Of a DNA stretch of 6,928 bases, positions 1 through 6,093 are shown one piece after another; the stretch's first letter is position 1, and each line of letters opens with the position of its first letter. This stretch comes from Kiritimatiellia bacterium (GTDB lineage: Bacteria; Verrucomicrobiota; Kiritimatiellia; CAIQIC01; Lenti-01), in contig JAHDSS010000555.1 of the NCBI GenBank assembly GCA_018432565.1, positions 1 through 6,928 on the forward strand, given 5' to 3'. Both the position numbers and the translations under genes were made by a program. The notes beneath the pieces are model-generated. The model did not search any database. It saw only the letters and a program-made list of their open reading frames with translations, and was not told the DNA's origin.

Positions 1-224
1 GCCGCCCATTCCAGCCGCAGCCGCCGGACAAACCCGAACACCGTCTCCCCCGTCGCCGCCTTGAAGATCCGGTGGAAGTGAAACGCCGAAAAATTCGCCG
101 CGCGCGCAATGTCTTCCAGCGCCAGATCGCGGTCCAGATGCCCGCTGATGTAGTTCATCGCCCGGCACACCCGCTGACGGTAGTCCAGTCCGGTGACTTC
201 TCTGCTGGGTTTCATTCCCGCCAT
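1..224 (-). CDS. AraC-family transcriptional regulator, N-terminal part (cut by window edge)
   Basis: Only the first 74 codons are visible; the rest lies beyond the left edge. The translation contains an AraC-type helix-turn-helix domain starting almost at the N-terminus. Residues about 15-60 carry the segments RAMNYISGHLDRDLALEDIA, ANFSAFHFHRIFKAATGE and FVRRLRL, which are the first HTH helices and the start of the linker helix. A DNA-binding domain at the very N-terminus is the arrangement of Rob/SoxS-like and GyrI-like-domain regulators, in which an effector-binding domain follows; that domain is not visible, so the subclass is inferred. I chose the ATG at 224, where AGG lies directly upstream; a second in-frame ATG at 215, preceded by GGCGGGA, is equally possible. 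The gene is divergent from lpxK across a repeat-rich spacer. The target genes and ligand cannot be told from this fragment. Confidence 0.88.
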   Translation of the reverse strand, partial: MAGMKPSREVTGLDYRQRVCRAMNYISGHLDRDLALEDIARAANFSAFHFHRIFKAATGETVFGFVRRLRLEWA

Positions 225-286
225 CCTAGTCCACCCGCCCCGCCCCGGCAATCTCCGCTTCGACTGCCCCGGCAGGTGGGGGGCAC

Positions 287-329
287 AGTTCAGCGGTTCA
301 CGGTTCAAGGGTTCACGGTTCAGCGGTTT
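287..329. repeat. Degenerate tandem repeat, block A (GGTTCA type)
   Basis: Six consecutive units with a CGGTTCA-like core are seen, five of seven bases and one of eight. The core CGGTTCA is exact at 294-300, 301-307 and 316-322. A perfect 13-base direct repeat, GGTTCACGGTTCA, occurs at 295-307 and 310-322, 15 bases apart. The block lies in the divergent spacer between the araC-type gene and lpxK. The surrounding spacer also holds a short GC-rich near-palindrome at 264-275 (CTGCC/GGCAG arms). Function unknown: it could be part of an intergenic repeat family or regulator binding sites. Confidence 0.7.
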
Positions 330-395
330 CCGGATCGAAGCCGTACAACCACAACGGCCCCCGTGCCCAGTCCTGACCCTGCCTTTACTTGAGAA

Positions 396-430
396 TTGGA
401 CATTCCATGTTGGACCTTGGATATTGACTG
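396..430. repeat. Degenerate heptamer tandem repeat, block B (TTGGACA type)
   Basis: Five units of exactly seven bases each begin with TT, at 396, 403, 410, 417 and 424. The best units are TTGGACA, TTGGACC and TTGGATA. There are no insertions or deletions between units, so the period is exact although individual bases vary. No reading frame across it looks coding. It is separated from block C by three bases. It may be a diverged microsatellite-like intergenic array; its function is unknown. Confidence 0.7.
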
Positions 431-433
431 GCC

Positions 434-475
434 TTCCCTGACCTCTGAACCCTGTCCCCTGCTCCCTCCCCCCTC
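434..475. repeat. Degenerate heptamer tandem repeat, block C (CCCTGAN type)
   Basis: Six units of exactly seven bases end in CTG or CTC. Units starting at 434, 448 and 455 are TTCCCTG, AACCCTG and TCCCCTG. The last two units are pyrimidine-only and run into a five-T tract at 476-480. The strand is strongly pyrimidine-biased. The array ends 44 bases before the chosen lpxK start. The same unit type, in permuted form (TGATCCC), returns downstream of lpxK in block D. Confidence 0.75.
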
Positions 476-519
476 TTTTTGCATTGAATCCGCCGGGGGT
501 CTCTCCGCATAGTGCCCGC

Positions 520-1686
520 ATGGCCCGGTCCTCCCGCGAAAAATTCGAGGTCTTCATCCTGGCGGTCGTTTCCGACCGCCTGCGCGGCGCCTGGCCCAAT
601 TTCCTGCGCTTCGTCCTTAAAAGCCTTTCGCGCCTCTACAGCTTCATCATGAACATGCGCCTGGCGCTCTTCGAGCACCGGCTGATCCGCTCCAAGACCC
701 TCGGCTGCCAGGTCATCAGCATCGGCAATCTGACGGTCGGCGGCACCGGCAAAACCCCGGTCGTCGAAGTCTTTGCCCGCGCCCTGCAGCAGAACGGCCG
801 ACGGGTGGCCATTCTGTCGCGCGGCTACAAGAAGGCGGAAACGCCCCTGCCGGTCAAACTCAAGAACCTCCTCACGTTCAACGCCCCCATCCAGCCCCCG
901 CCCCGCATCGTCTCCGACGGCCGAAAACTGCTGCTCGACTCCGCGCTGGGCGGCGACGAACCCTACATGCTCGCCTCGAATCTCCCCGAGGTCTGCGTGC
1001 TCGTGGACAAGGACCGCGTCAAATCCGGCCGCTACGCCATTCAGAAACTCGGCTGCGACACCCTGATCCTCGACGACGGCTTCCAGTATCTGCGCCTCAA
1101 GCACCGGGTGGACATCGTGCTGGTGGACCGCACCAATCCCTTCGACAACGGCTTTGTCCTGCCGCGCGGCCTGCTGCGCGAATCCGTCCGCCACCTCTCC
1201 CGGGCCACCTTCATCTTCATCACCAAGTCCGCCGGCGACGGCTCCCCCGAACTCCGCCAGCAGATCCGCAGCCTGAACGACAAGGCCGAAATCGCCGAAT
1301 GCCGCCACACCCCCCGCCATCTCCAGGATGTCTTCACCGGCGAACAGAAACCCCTGGAGTTTCTCCGCGGCCTGAAGGTGGCCGCCCTCTCCGGCATCGC
1401 CGCCCCCCGGGGCTTCGAGGAGTCCATCCAGCGCCTCGGCGGCGAACTGGTCTTCCGCAAGCGCTTCGCCGACCATCACCGCTACACCCAGCAGGAAATC
1501 CTCGACATGATCAACACCAGCCGCGACCGCGGCGCCGACGCCATCCTCACCACCGAAAAGGATGCCGTCCGGTTTCCCAAGATCGAACGGCGCGACGTCC
1601 CCGTCTATTTTCTCCGCGTCGAAATCGAACTGCTCAGCGGCGAAGAAAGCTTCAACGACCTCATCTCCCGCATCTGCTTCAAGTAG
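520..1686 (+). CDS. lpxK: Tetraacyldisaccharide 4'-kinase LpxK
   Basis: LpxK phosphorylates the 4' position of tetraacyldisaccharide 1-phosphate with ATP to give lipid IVA, at the cytoplasmic face of the inner membrane. The 388-residue product has the family blocks in order: an amphipathic/hydrophobic N-terminal helical region (about 9-58), the P-loop [12 protein letters not shown] (69-80), SRGY (100-103), GDEPYML (145-151), VDKDR (162-166), LDDGFQ (184-189), LPRGLLRE (214-221), FADHHRYT (316-323) and TTEKDAVR (344-351). The acidic and histidine residues of GDEP, DDGFQ and DHH are those linked to catalysis and metal binding in characterised LpxK. It is longer than the usual 320-350 residues because of the N-terminal region and a basic/proline-rich insert (about 104-144), as in Verrucomicrobiota-type enzymes. 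I chose ATG 520; a TTG at 484 is in frame but lies next to the repeat array, and neither has a good ribosome binding site. It is transcribed alone, convergent with the ychF-like gene. Identification is firm; the exact start is less so. Confidence 0.96.
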   Translation: MARSSREKFEVFILAVVSDRLRGAWPNFLRFVLKSLSRLYSFIMNMRLALFEHRLIRSKTLGCQVISIGNLTVGGTGKTPVVEVFARALQQNGRRVAILSRGYKKAETPLPVKLKNLLTFNAPIQPPPRIVSDGRKLLLDSALGGDEPYMLASNLPEVCVLVDKDRVKSGRYAIQKLGCDTLILDDGFQYLRLKHRVDIVLVDRTNPFDNGFVLPRGLLRESVRHLSRATFIFITKSAGDGSPELRQQIRSLNDKAEIAECRHTPRHLQDVFTGEQKPLEFLRGLKVAALSGIAAPRGFEESIQRLGGELVFRKRFADHHRYTQQEILDMINTSRDRGADAILTTEKDAVRFPKIERRDVPVYFLRVEIELLSGEESFNDLISRICFK

Positions 1687-1708
1687 CCAGCCGACGGTTC
1701 CGCTTTTC

Positions 1709-1763
1709 TGTCCCCTTGTTCCCTGATCCCTGCCCTAACCGCTTCCCCCCTACTCCCTCCCCT
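1709..1763. repeat. Degenerate heptamer-like repeat, block D (TGATCCC type)
   Basis: The 77-base gap between the convergent lpxK and ychF-like genes is largely a pyrimidine-rich series of CCC-ending units, mostly seven bases apart with some of five or eight. The clearest units are TGTCCCC (1709), TGATCCC (1724) and TACTCCC (1751). The array runs directly up to the ychF-like stop codon. The unit is a permutation of that in block C upstream of lpxK. The register is less perfect than in blocks B and C. I see no convincing hairpin terminator in this gap. Confidence 0.6.
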
Positions 1764-2834
1764 CTACGCGTTGGCGCGGATTTCGATCACGTCGCCGTCC
1801 TGCACCACATAGCCTTTGCCCTCGAGCCGCAGCACGCCGGCTTCGCGGCAGGCGGCAAGGGTCTGCTTTTCGATCAGGGTTTTCGAATCCACGGTCTCCG
1901 CGCGGATGAATCCCCGGGCCAGGTCTGTATGGATCTTGCCGGCGGCCGTCACGGCGCTGTCGCCGCGGCGGATCGTCCAGGCCCGCACTTCGTCCGGCCC
2001 CACTGTAAAGAAGCTGATCAGGTCCAGCGTGCGGTAGGCGGCCTGGATCAGGCGGGTCCGCGCCGGCTCGGACAGCCCGTAGTCGGCCAGGAAGCCGGCC
2101 TGGTCATCCGGCGGCAGGGCGGCGATTTCGGCCTCCAGCGGCGCGCAAAAGGCCAGCAGATCGAGGCCCTTTTCGGCGCAGGCCGCGCGCAACGGTTCGC
2201 ATTTCGCGCCCAGGGGGTCGTCGTCGCCCGTGTTCGCCACCACCAGCAGGCGCTTCTGCGACAGAAAGCAGAAGCTGCTGACGCGCCTGGCTTCTTCGGC
2301 GGTCAGTTCCAGATCCCGCAGCGCCCGGCCTTCGTCAATCGCCGCCTTGCATTTGCGCAGCACGTCCAGTTCCGGCAGACTCTGCTTCAGTCCGCGCTGG
2401 ACCTCCTGTTCGATTTTCTCCATGCGCCGCTCGATTTTTTCCAGATCGGCCATGGCCAGGTCCAGCAGCACCGAGTCGAGCTGGCCCGCCGGATCCAGCG
2501 GCTGCCCCGCCCCGTCCATCTCGCCAAAGGACTGCACGACCAGGGCAAACGCATCCGCCTCGCCCAGAAACGCATTCAAGGGACCGAATCCGCTGCCTTC
2601 GCCCCCCCCCGGCAAGGCGACATCCACAAACGTCACTTCCGCGGGAATGTATTTCTTCGGCTGGAACAGGTCGCGGAGCGCCGCCAGCCGAGCATCGGGC
2701 ACCTTGACGGTGCCGAGCCGGTGGGCGCCCTTGGTCGCGAAATGAGGCCCCTCCGGGGTTTGAATCAACGCATCAAACACCGCCGTCTTGCCCGCCGAAC
2801 GGGCGCCGATCAAATACAACATCAAAGCCGCCAT
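1764..2834 (-). CDS. Divergent YchF/OLA1-like P-loop NTPase with C-terminal TGS domain
   Basis: The 356-residue product is close to the usual YchF length (about 363). The C-terminus, about 274-354, is a clear YchF TGS/DUF933 region with SFFTVGPDEVRAWTIRRG, AAGKIHTDLARGFIRAE and LRLEGKGYVVQDGDVI. The N-terminal G domain keeps a P-loop, GARSAGKT (10-17), and the YchF-like GEG..G..NAFL stretch (78-90); a charged helical insert (about 128-175) corresponds to the family coiled coil. The family binds ATP and associates with ribosomes. Motifs differ from canonical YchF: the P-loop lacks the GxPNVGKST form, the G3 segment reads DVALPG (71-76) rather than DIAGLV, the HVVRCF segment reads LVVQSF (98-103), and the NxxE-type motif reads NTGD (201-204). 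I therefore read it as a paralogue, not the universal YchF. Start ATG 2834 has GAGG at 2840-2843, five bases upstream; an open frame continues to 2984 but that extension shows no family similarity. Confidence 0.88.
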   Translation of the reverse strand: MAALMLYLIGARSAGKTAVFDALIQTPEGPHFATKGAHRLGTVKVPDARLAALRDLFQPKKYIPAEVTFVDVALPGGGEGSGFGPLNAFLGEADAFALVVQSFGEMDGAGQPLDPAGQLDSVLLDLAMADLEKIERRMEKIEQEVQRGLKQSLPELDVLRKCKAAIDEGRALRDLELTAEEARRVSSFCFLSQKRLLVVANTGDDDPLGAKCEPLRAACAEKGLDLLAFCAPLEAEIAALPPDDQAGFLADYGLSEPARTRLIQAAYRTLDLISFFTVGPDEVRAWTIRRGDSAVTAAGKIHTDLARGFIRAETVDSKTLIEKQTLAACREAGVLRLEGKGYVVQDGDVIEIRANA

Positions 2835-2856
2835 GAACACCTCGCTGTCCGCGCCG

Positions 2857-2873
2857 GGTTCAACAGTTGAACC
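2857..2873. promoter_or_regulatory. Perfect 17-base palindrome, possible operator of the ychF-like gene
   Basis: The sequence GGTTCAAC-A-GTTGAACC is a perfect 8+1+8 inverted repeat. It lies 22 bases upstream of the ychF-like start codon, in the region shared by the divergent ychF-like and pit genes. This size and symmetry fit a dimeric regulator site. No T-tract follows on either strand, which argues against a terminator. Neither the regulator nor occupancy can be told from the sequence. Confidence 0.4.
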
Positions 2874-2882
2874 GCCGGCTCG

Positions 2883-2914
2883 GTTGGCCACTACACCACA
2901 CCCCGCCGGCCAAC
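2883..2914. repeat. 7-base inverted repeat with 18-base loop
   Basis: GTTGGCC (2883-2889) and GGCCAAC (2908-2914) are perfect inverted copies. They frame the weak minus-strand promoter candidate upstream of the ychF-like gene. In a high-GC region a 7-base pair of arms can arise by chance. Confidence 0.25.
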
Positions 2915-2918
2915 GCAA
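2890..2918 (-). promoter_or_regulatory. Weak sigma70-like promoter candidate for the ychF-like gene
   Basis: Read on the minus strand, TTGCGT (2913-2918) is followed after 17 bases by TGTAGT (2890-2895). Spacing is ideal; the hexamers match the consensus only partly (three and four of six). Initiation would fall near 2883, placing the 2857-2873 palindrome just downstream, a position suited to repression. This is an inference from spacing only. Confidence 0.22.
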
Positions 2919-2996
2919 TCCGCTTTCCGTTGTGAGAGTCCGGCCAGACGCATCGGGACGATTCGCCCCTCCTTTCCCGGTCATGTGATGCGCGAG

Positions 2997-3002
2997 TATA
3001 AC
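2997..3002 (+). promoter_or_regulatory. Possible -10 element for the pit operon
   Basis: TATAAC, preceded by G and within one of the few AT-rich stretches of the region, lies about 90 bases upstream of the pit start. No convincing -35 hexamer is found; TTTCCC at 2973-2978 is 18 bases upstream and weak. Confidence 0.25.
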
Positions 3003-3076
3003 GTTTTACTTTTCGCTTGCCTCCCCCTCCGCCGGACCGGTAAGGTGCCGGCGAACCTGCCCTCAGTCTCTTCACC

Positions 3077-3087
3077 GGAAGGAAAGG
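3077..3087 (+). promoter_or_regulatory. Ribosome binding site of the phosphate transporter gene
   Basis: The purine run GGAAGGAAAGG ends five bases before ATG 3093. It fixes that ATG as the start in preference to an open frame reaching back to 2985, whose extra residues do not look like a PiT N-terminus. Confidence 0.7.
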
Positions 3088-3092
3088 TCAAC

Positions 3093-4643
3093 ATGCCGGA
3101 GTTTACAACCTGGTTGATGCTGGCGGCGCTGGGAATGCTGGCCTGGGACTGCCTGGAGGTCGGCAAAAACGACGCCGCGAACCTGATCAACGGCGTCTTC
3201 GGCGCCCGCGTGCTGACGCGGCGCGCGGCGGTCTGGCTGGCCGGTGGCGCGGTGCTGCTGGGAGCGCTGTTTGCCGCCCCGGTCATGGAAACCGCCCGCC
3301 AGGGCCTTTTCGATCCGGGCCGACTGACCCTCCATCAGGCCATGGTGGTCTATGTGTCCGCCTATATCGTGGATACCGCCCTGCTCCACGCCTATTCCGC
3401 CTACGGCATGCCGGTCAGCACCACGGCCTCCCTCGTCTTTGAACTGGTCGGCGCCGCCATCGGGGTCTCGCTGTCCCTGGGCCTCGTGCACTGGGGCAAG
3501 GTGTCCTCCGTCCTGAACGCCATCGGCATGTCCATCCTCCTCAGCGGCGTCGCCGGCTTCCTCTTCCAGCGCATCTTCCGGGCCGCCATCCGAGATGAAC
3601 ACACTGACCACATGCGCGTCCTGCTGCACGGTCCGTGGGTGGCCGGCCTGATGCTGACCGGCATGGCCTGGTTCCTGGTTCTCAAGGGCATGAAGGCCGT
3701 CCCGTGGGTCGCCGCCTTCCGCGTTCAGATCGTCGAGCGCATGGGCACCGGCGCGTTCCTGCTGGTGGGCTGGGGCGCCCTGACGCTGCTGGTGCATCTG
3801 CTGGCCACCGTTTTCCAGGAACGCCTGACCCGCCGCCTGTTCAGCCTCCTGGCGGTGCTGGGCATGCTGTGCCTGGCGTTCGCCTTCGGCCAGAACGATC
3901 TGGCCAACGGCGCCTCGCCGGGACTCTCCGCCTTCTGGCTGTGGAAGCATGCCGACGCCAGCACCGCGGCGGCCACCCGCATGCCCATCCCCGTCTGGCT
4001 GCTGGCCGCCTGCGGCCTCCTGATGGTGGCGGGCATGGGCACGTCCGGCGCCCAGCGCGTCACCCGCGCCGCCGTCAACACCGGCAGCCAGTACGACCAC
4101 ATCGCCCTCTATGCGCCGCGCTGGTGCCGCGCCCTCGCCCGCTGGCTCCTCCGCCTGCGGCCGGCCGGCCCCGAACTGGCCCCGCCCGCCCACGTGGATC
4201 CCCGCGGCAAGCGCATCCACTTCGATCCCCTGCGCGCCGCCGTCATCATGTTCGTCAGCGCCGGCGTCATTGCGTTCGCCTCCAGCAACGGATTTCCCGT
4301 CTCCACCACCTATGTCACCTTTGCCGCCGTCGTCGCCACCGGCATGGGCGACCGCACCATGGCCCGGGGCGATGCCGATCTCAAAATCGGCCGCGCCATC
4401 TGGGTCGTGTTCAGCTGGTTTTCCGGCGGACTCCTGGCCATGGCCGCGGCGGCCCTCGCCGCCGTCCTCCTGCTCCACGCCGGAACCGCCGGACTGCTGG
4501 CCGCGCTGGCGGCCAACCTCGTCCTGCGCGCCGCCGTCCGGCGCACCGCCGACCGCCACGAACAGCGCTACCACCCGCGGATTCCCCCCGTCGACGCACC
4601 GCCGCCTCCGGATTCTTTGGGTTGCAGCCCGGCCGCGCGGTGA
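3093..4643 (+). CDS. PiT-family inorganic phosphate transporter
   Basis: A 516-residue inner-membrane protein of the PiT (PF01384) family, which carries phosphate, usually as a metal-phosphate complex, coupled to H+ or Na+. The two inverted family repeats are seen. The first has GKNDAAN (24-30) and GMPVSTT (105-111); the second has GQNDLAN (266-272) and GFPVSTT (400-406). About 11-13 hydrophobic segments are visible, for example near 44-63, 81-100, 112-134, 180-199, 222-240, 299-317, 382-398 and 434-480. The halves are separated by charged loops (about 161-178 and 340-380), and the C-terminal tail from about 483 is polar and proline-rich. The first signature has Lys where most family members have a small residue. 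No DUF47/PhoU-like partner gene adjoins it, although such pairs are common. It begins a likely two-gene operon with the aldose epimerase-like gene, 16 bases downstream. Phosphate as substrate is inferred from the family; related sulfate permeases exist. Confidence 0.92.
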   Translation: MPEFTTWLMLAALGMLAWDCLEVGKNDAANLINGVFGARVLTRRAAVWLAGGAVLLGALFAAPVMETARQGLFDPGRLTLHQAMVVYVSAYIVDTALLHAYSAYGMPVSTTASLVFELVGAAIGVSLSLGLVHWGKVSSVLNAIGMSILLSGVAGFLFQRIFRAAIRDEHTDHMRVLLHGPWVAGLMLTGMAWFLVLKGMKAVPWVAAFRVQIVERMGTGAFLLVGWGALTLLVHLLATVFQERLTRRLFSLLAVLGMLCLAFAFGQNDLANGASPGLSAFWLWKHADASTAAATRMPIPVWLLAACGLLMVAGMGTSGAQRVTRAAVNTGSQYDHIALYAPRWCRALARWLLRLRPAGPELAPPAHVDPRGKRIHFDPLRAAVIMFVSAGVIAFASSNGFPVSTTYVTFAAVVATGMGDRTMARGDADLKIGRAIWVVFSWFSGGLLAMAAAALAAVLLLHAGTAGLLAALAANLVLRAAVRRTADRHEQRYHPRIPPVDAPPPPDSLGCSPAAR

Positions 4644-4659
4644 TACCCTTCCCGGCCAG

Positions 4660-5571
4660 ATGACCACGACACGCACATCCCATGGTTTCGAGGTCCACAC
4701 GCTGGCCTCCCCCGACGGCGCCACCGTCGCCGAGATCGTCCCGGAACTGGGCGGCATCGTTTCTTCCCTGCGCCTGCCCGGCCCCGGCGGCGCACCGCGC
4801 GAAATTCTGTACCGGCATCCCTGGTTCTGGTCGCGCGAAACCGATGAACTCCGCGGCGGGATCCCCCCGCTGTTTCCCATCTGCGGCCGACTGCTTCGGG
4901 ACGGCGTGCCCGGACGCTACCTGGCGAACGGGATGCCCCGCATCCTGCCCATCCACGGCGTCGCCTTCCGCCTGCCGTGGGAAATCGCGGATGCCGGCCG
5001 GACCGATGCCCTGGCCCTGCGGCTGACGGACTCCCCCGCCACCCGCGAAGCGTATCCCTTCGCGTTCGAACTGGAACTGCATTACGCTGTCGCGGATTCG
5101 GAACTCACCTGCCGCCTGGCGGTGCGCAACACCGGCATCGCCCCCCTGCCCTACTACGCCGGATTCCACCCCTACTTCGCCACGCCGCCCGCCGGCGAAG
5201 GGAAAGAACGGACCCTCTACCACGCGGCTCCCCGATGCCGGCGCCTGTACAACGACACCCTGACAGACCTGGCCGGCGACGCCCCCGCCCCCTCGTTCCC
5301 GGTATCCGTCAACGATCCCCTCATCAATGAAATGCTGCTGGAAACCGGCGATGCCGTCGAATCCCGCCTGGTCTTCCCCGACGGCTTCGTCCTGCGCCAG
5401 ATCGCGGAGCCGATTCTCCCCTTCCGCCAGCTCTACACCCTGCCCGACCGTCCCTTTTTCTGCGACGAACCCTGGATGGCCCCGCCCGGCGCCCTGCAGC
5501 ACCCCGGCGCCCCCCGCCTCCTGCCTCCCGGACAGTCCGAGTCCGCCGCCATCCGCCTCACCGGCCGCTGA
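4660..5571 (+). CDS. Aldose 1-epimerase family protein (GalM-like mutarotase)
   Basis: The 303-residue product belongs to the aldose 1-epimerase superfamily (PF01263, COG2017), cytosolic beta-sandwich enzymes that interconvert alpha and beta anomers of sugars or sugar phosphates. Family blocks are in order: EIVPELGGIVSSLRL (25-39), GGIPPLFPICGR (66-77), the LPIHGVAF segment with His99 (96-103), YAGFHPYF with His170 (166-173) and CDEPWMAPPGAL with Glu270 (268-279). The two histidines and the late glutamate are where the catalytic residues lie in the family. There is no signal peptide. Length is normal. ATG 4660 follows the pit stop by 16 bases; no clear Shine-Dalgarno is seen, so translation may be coupled to pit. 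The open frame continues upstream inside pit, but that part overlaps real pit coding and is rejected. Substrate is unknown: it resembles the broad COG2017 group more than classical galactose mutarotase, whose histidine motif reads NHSYF. Confidence 0.9.
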   Translation: MTTTRTSHGFEVHTLASPDGATVAEIVPELGGIVSSLRLPGPGGAPREILYRHPWFWSRETDELRGGIPPLFPICGRLLRDGVPGRYLANGMPRILPIHGVAFRLPWEIADAGRTDALALRLTDSPATREAYPFAFELELHYAVADSELTCRLAVRNTGIAPLPYYAGFHPYFATPPAGEGKERTLYHAAPRCRRLYNDTLTDLAGDAPAPSFPVSVNDPLINEMLLETGDAVESRLVFPDGFVLRQIAEPILPFRQLYTLPDRPFFCDEPWMAPPGALQHPGAPRLLPPGQSESAAIRLTGR

Positions 5572-5604
5572 CCCCCTCCGCCCCCGACGGTGCCGCCCCG
5601 CGCG

Positions 5605-6075
5605 TCAGGATTTCAACGGGGGAATCACCAGCACCGGGCACGGCGATTTTCGCACCACCCGCTCGGCGACGTTGCCGAAGAAAATCTTGCCGACCTTGCC
5701 CGCCCCCTGCCGGCCGATGATCACCATGTCCACGCCCTGCTCCTTGGCGTACTCCACGATGCCATGCCCGGCCTCGCCGATGCGCATGGCGATCTCCAGC
5801 CGGATGCCGGGCGGGACGCGCGGACGGTACGCCTCGGCGAGCTTGGCATCGATTTCGCGACGGGCCCGGGCATCCACGTCTTCGTCCACCTCGTAGATGT
5901 AGCCTTTCCAGAACTGCGCCGGCGGCTCGGGAATCACATGCAGCAGGTGCAGCTCGCTGCCGGCATGGCGCAGCGCCATGTTGACGGCGAAGACAAAGGC
6001 TCGGTCGGCATTCGGCGAGAAGTCCGTCGCAAAGAGGATTTTGTTGAAATCCGGATGGGGAATCGATTCGTCCAT
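5605..6075 (-). CDS. Universal stress protein, UspA family
   Basis: A 156-residue single-domain UspA protein (PF00582), cytosolic and usually dimeric. The N-terminus has the typical KILFATDFS strand-loop with Asp18, then a HLLHVI strand (43-48). The ATP-binding motif of the nucleotide-binding subgroup is present as G121-xx-G124-nine residues-G134-Asn135, followed by VAERVVRKSPCPVLVIPP to near the end. The usual Ser/Thr after the last Gly is Asn here, as in some relatives. ATP binding is therefore likely. Start ATG 6075 has a strong Shine-Dalgarno, GGAGG at 6084-6088, eight bases upstream. It follows the TRAP permease gene by 18 bases and should be co-transcribed with it. In Halomonas elongata the adjacent Usp TeaD regulates the TRAP transporter TeaABC, so a role in controlling this transporter is a reasonable inference. 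The gene converges with the epimerase gene across a 33-base gap with no clear terminator. Confidence 0.95.
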   Translation of the reverse strand: MDESIPHPDFNKILFATDFSPNADRAFVFAVNMALRHAGSELHLLHVIPEPPAQFWKGYIYEVDEDVDARARREIDAKLAEAYRPRVPPGIRLEIAMRIGEAGHGIVEYAKEQGVDMVIIGRQGAGKVGKIFFGNVAERVVRKSPCPVLVIPPLKS

Positions 6076-6083
6076 GGCGTTTT

Positions 6084-6088
6084 CCTCC
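6084..6088 (-). promoter_or_regulatory. Ribosome binding site of the usp gene
   Basis: GGAGG on the minus strand lies eight bases before ATG 6075, within the 18-base gap behind the TRAP permease stop codon. It is the strongest Shine-Dalgarno in the window and suggests efficient independent initiation. Confidence 0.8.
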
Positions 6089-6093
6089 GGGGG

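Noticed and set aside
265..285. TGCCCC/GGGGCA hairpin in the araC-lpxK spacer
   Set aside because: Six-base GC-only arms are expected by chance at this base composition and no T-tract follows.
287..475. Repeat blocks as a CRISPR array
   Set aside because: Units are 7-8 bases, directly adjacent and without unique spacers of CRISPR length; no cas gene is present.
385..1479. Long minus-strand open frame (364 codons) opposite lpxK
   Set aside because: It is antisense to a firmly identified lpxK, its composition is Gly/Ala/Asp/Glu-rich as expected for a GC-rich shadow frame, and no family is recognisable.
1299..2870. Plus-strand open frame of 523 codons spanning the lpxK end and the ychF-like gene
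   Set aside because: It overlaps two real genes and the repeat block between them and shows no domain; the Arg/Pro/His-rich start is typical of a shadow frame.
3072..4880. Minus-strand open frame of 602 codons opposite pit
   Set aside because: Antisense to a clear PiT transporter; Gly/Gln/Asp-rich low-complexity translation with no recognisable motif.
4411..5502. Minus-strand open frame of 363 codons opposite galM
   Set aside because: Antisense to a clear epimerase-family gene and overlapping the pit end; no family similarity.
5568..5608. CTGAC/GTCAG inverted repeat between the convergent epimerase and usp genes as a shared terminator
   Set aside because: Arms are only five bases, the loop is over 30 bases, and there is no T-tract on either strand.
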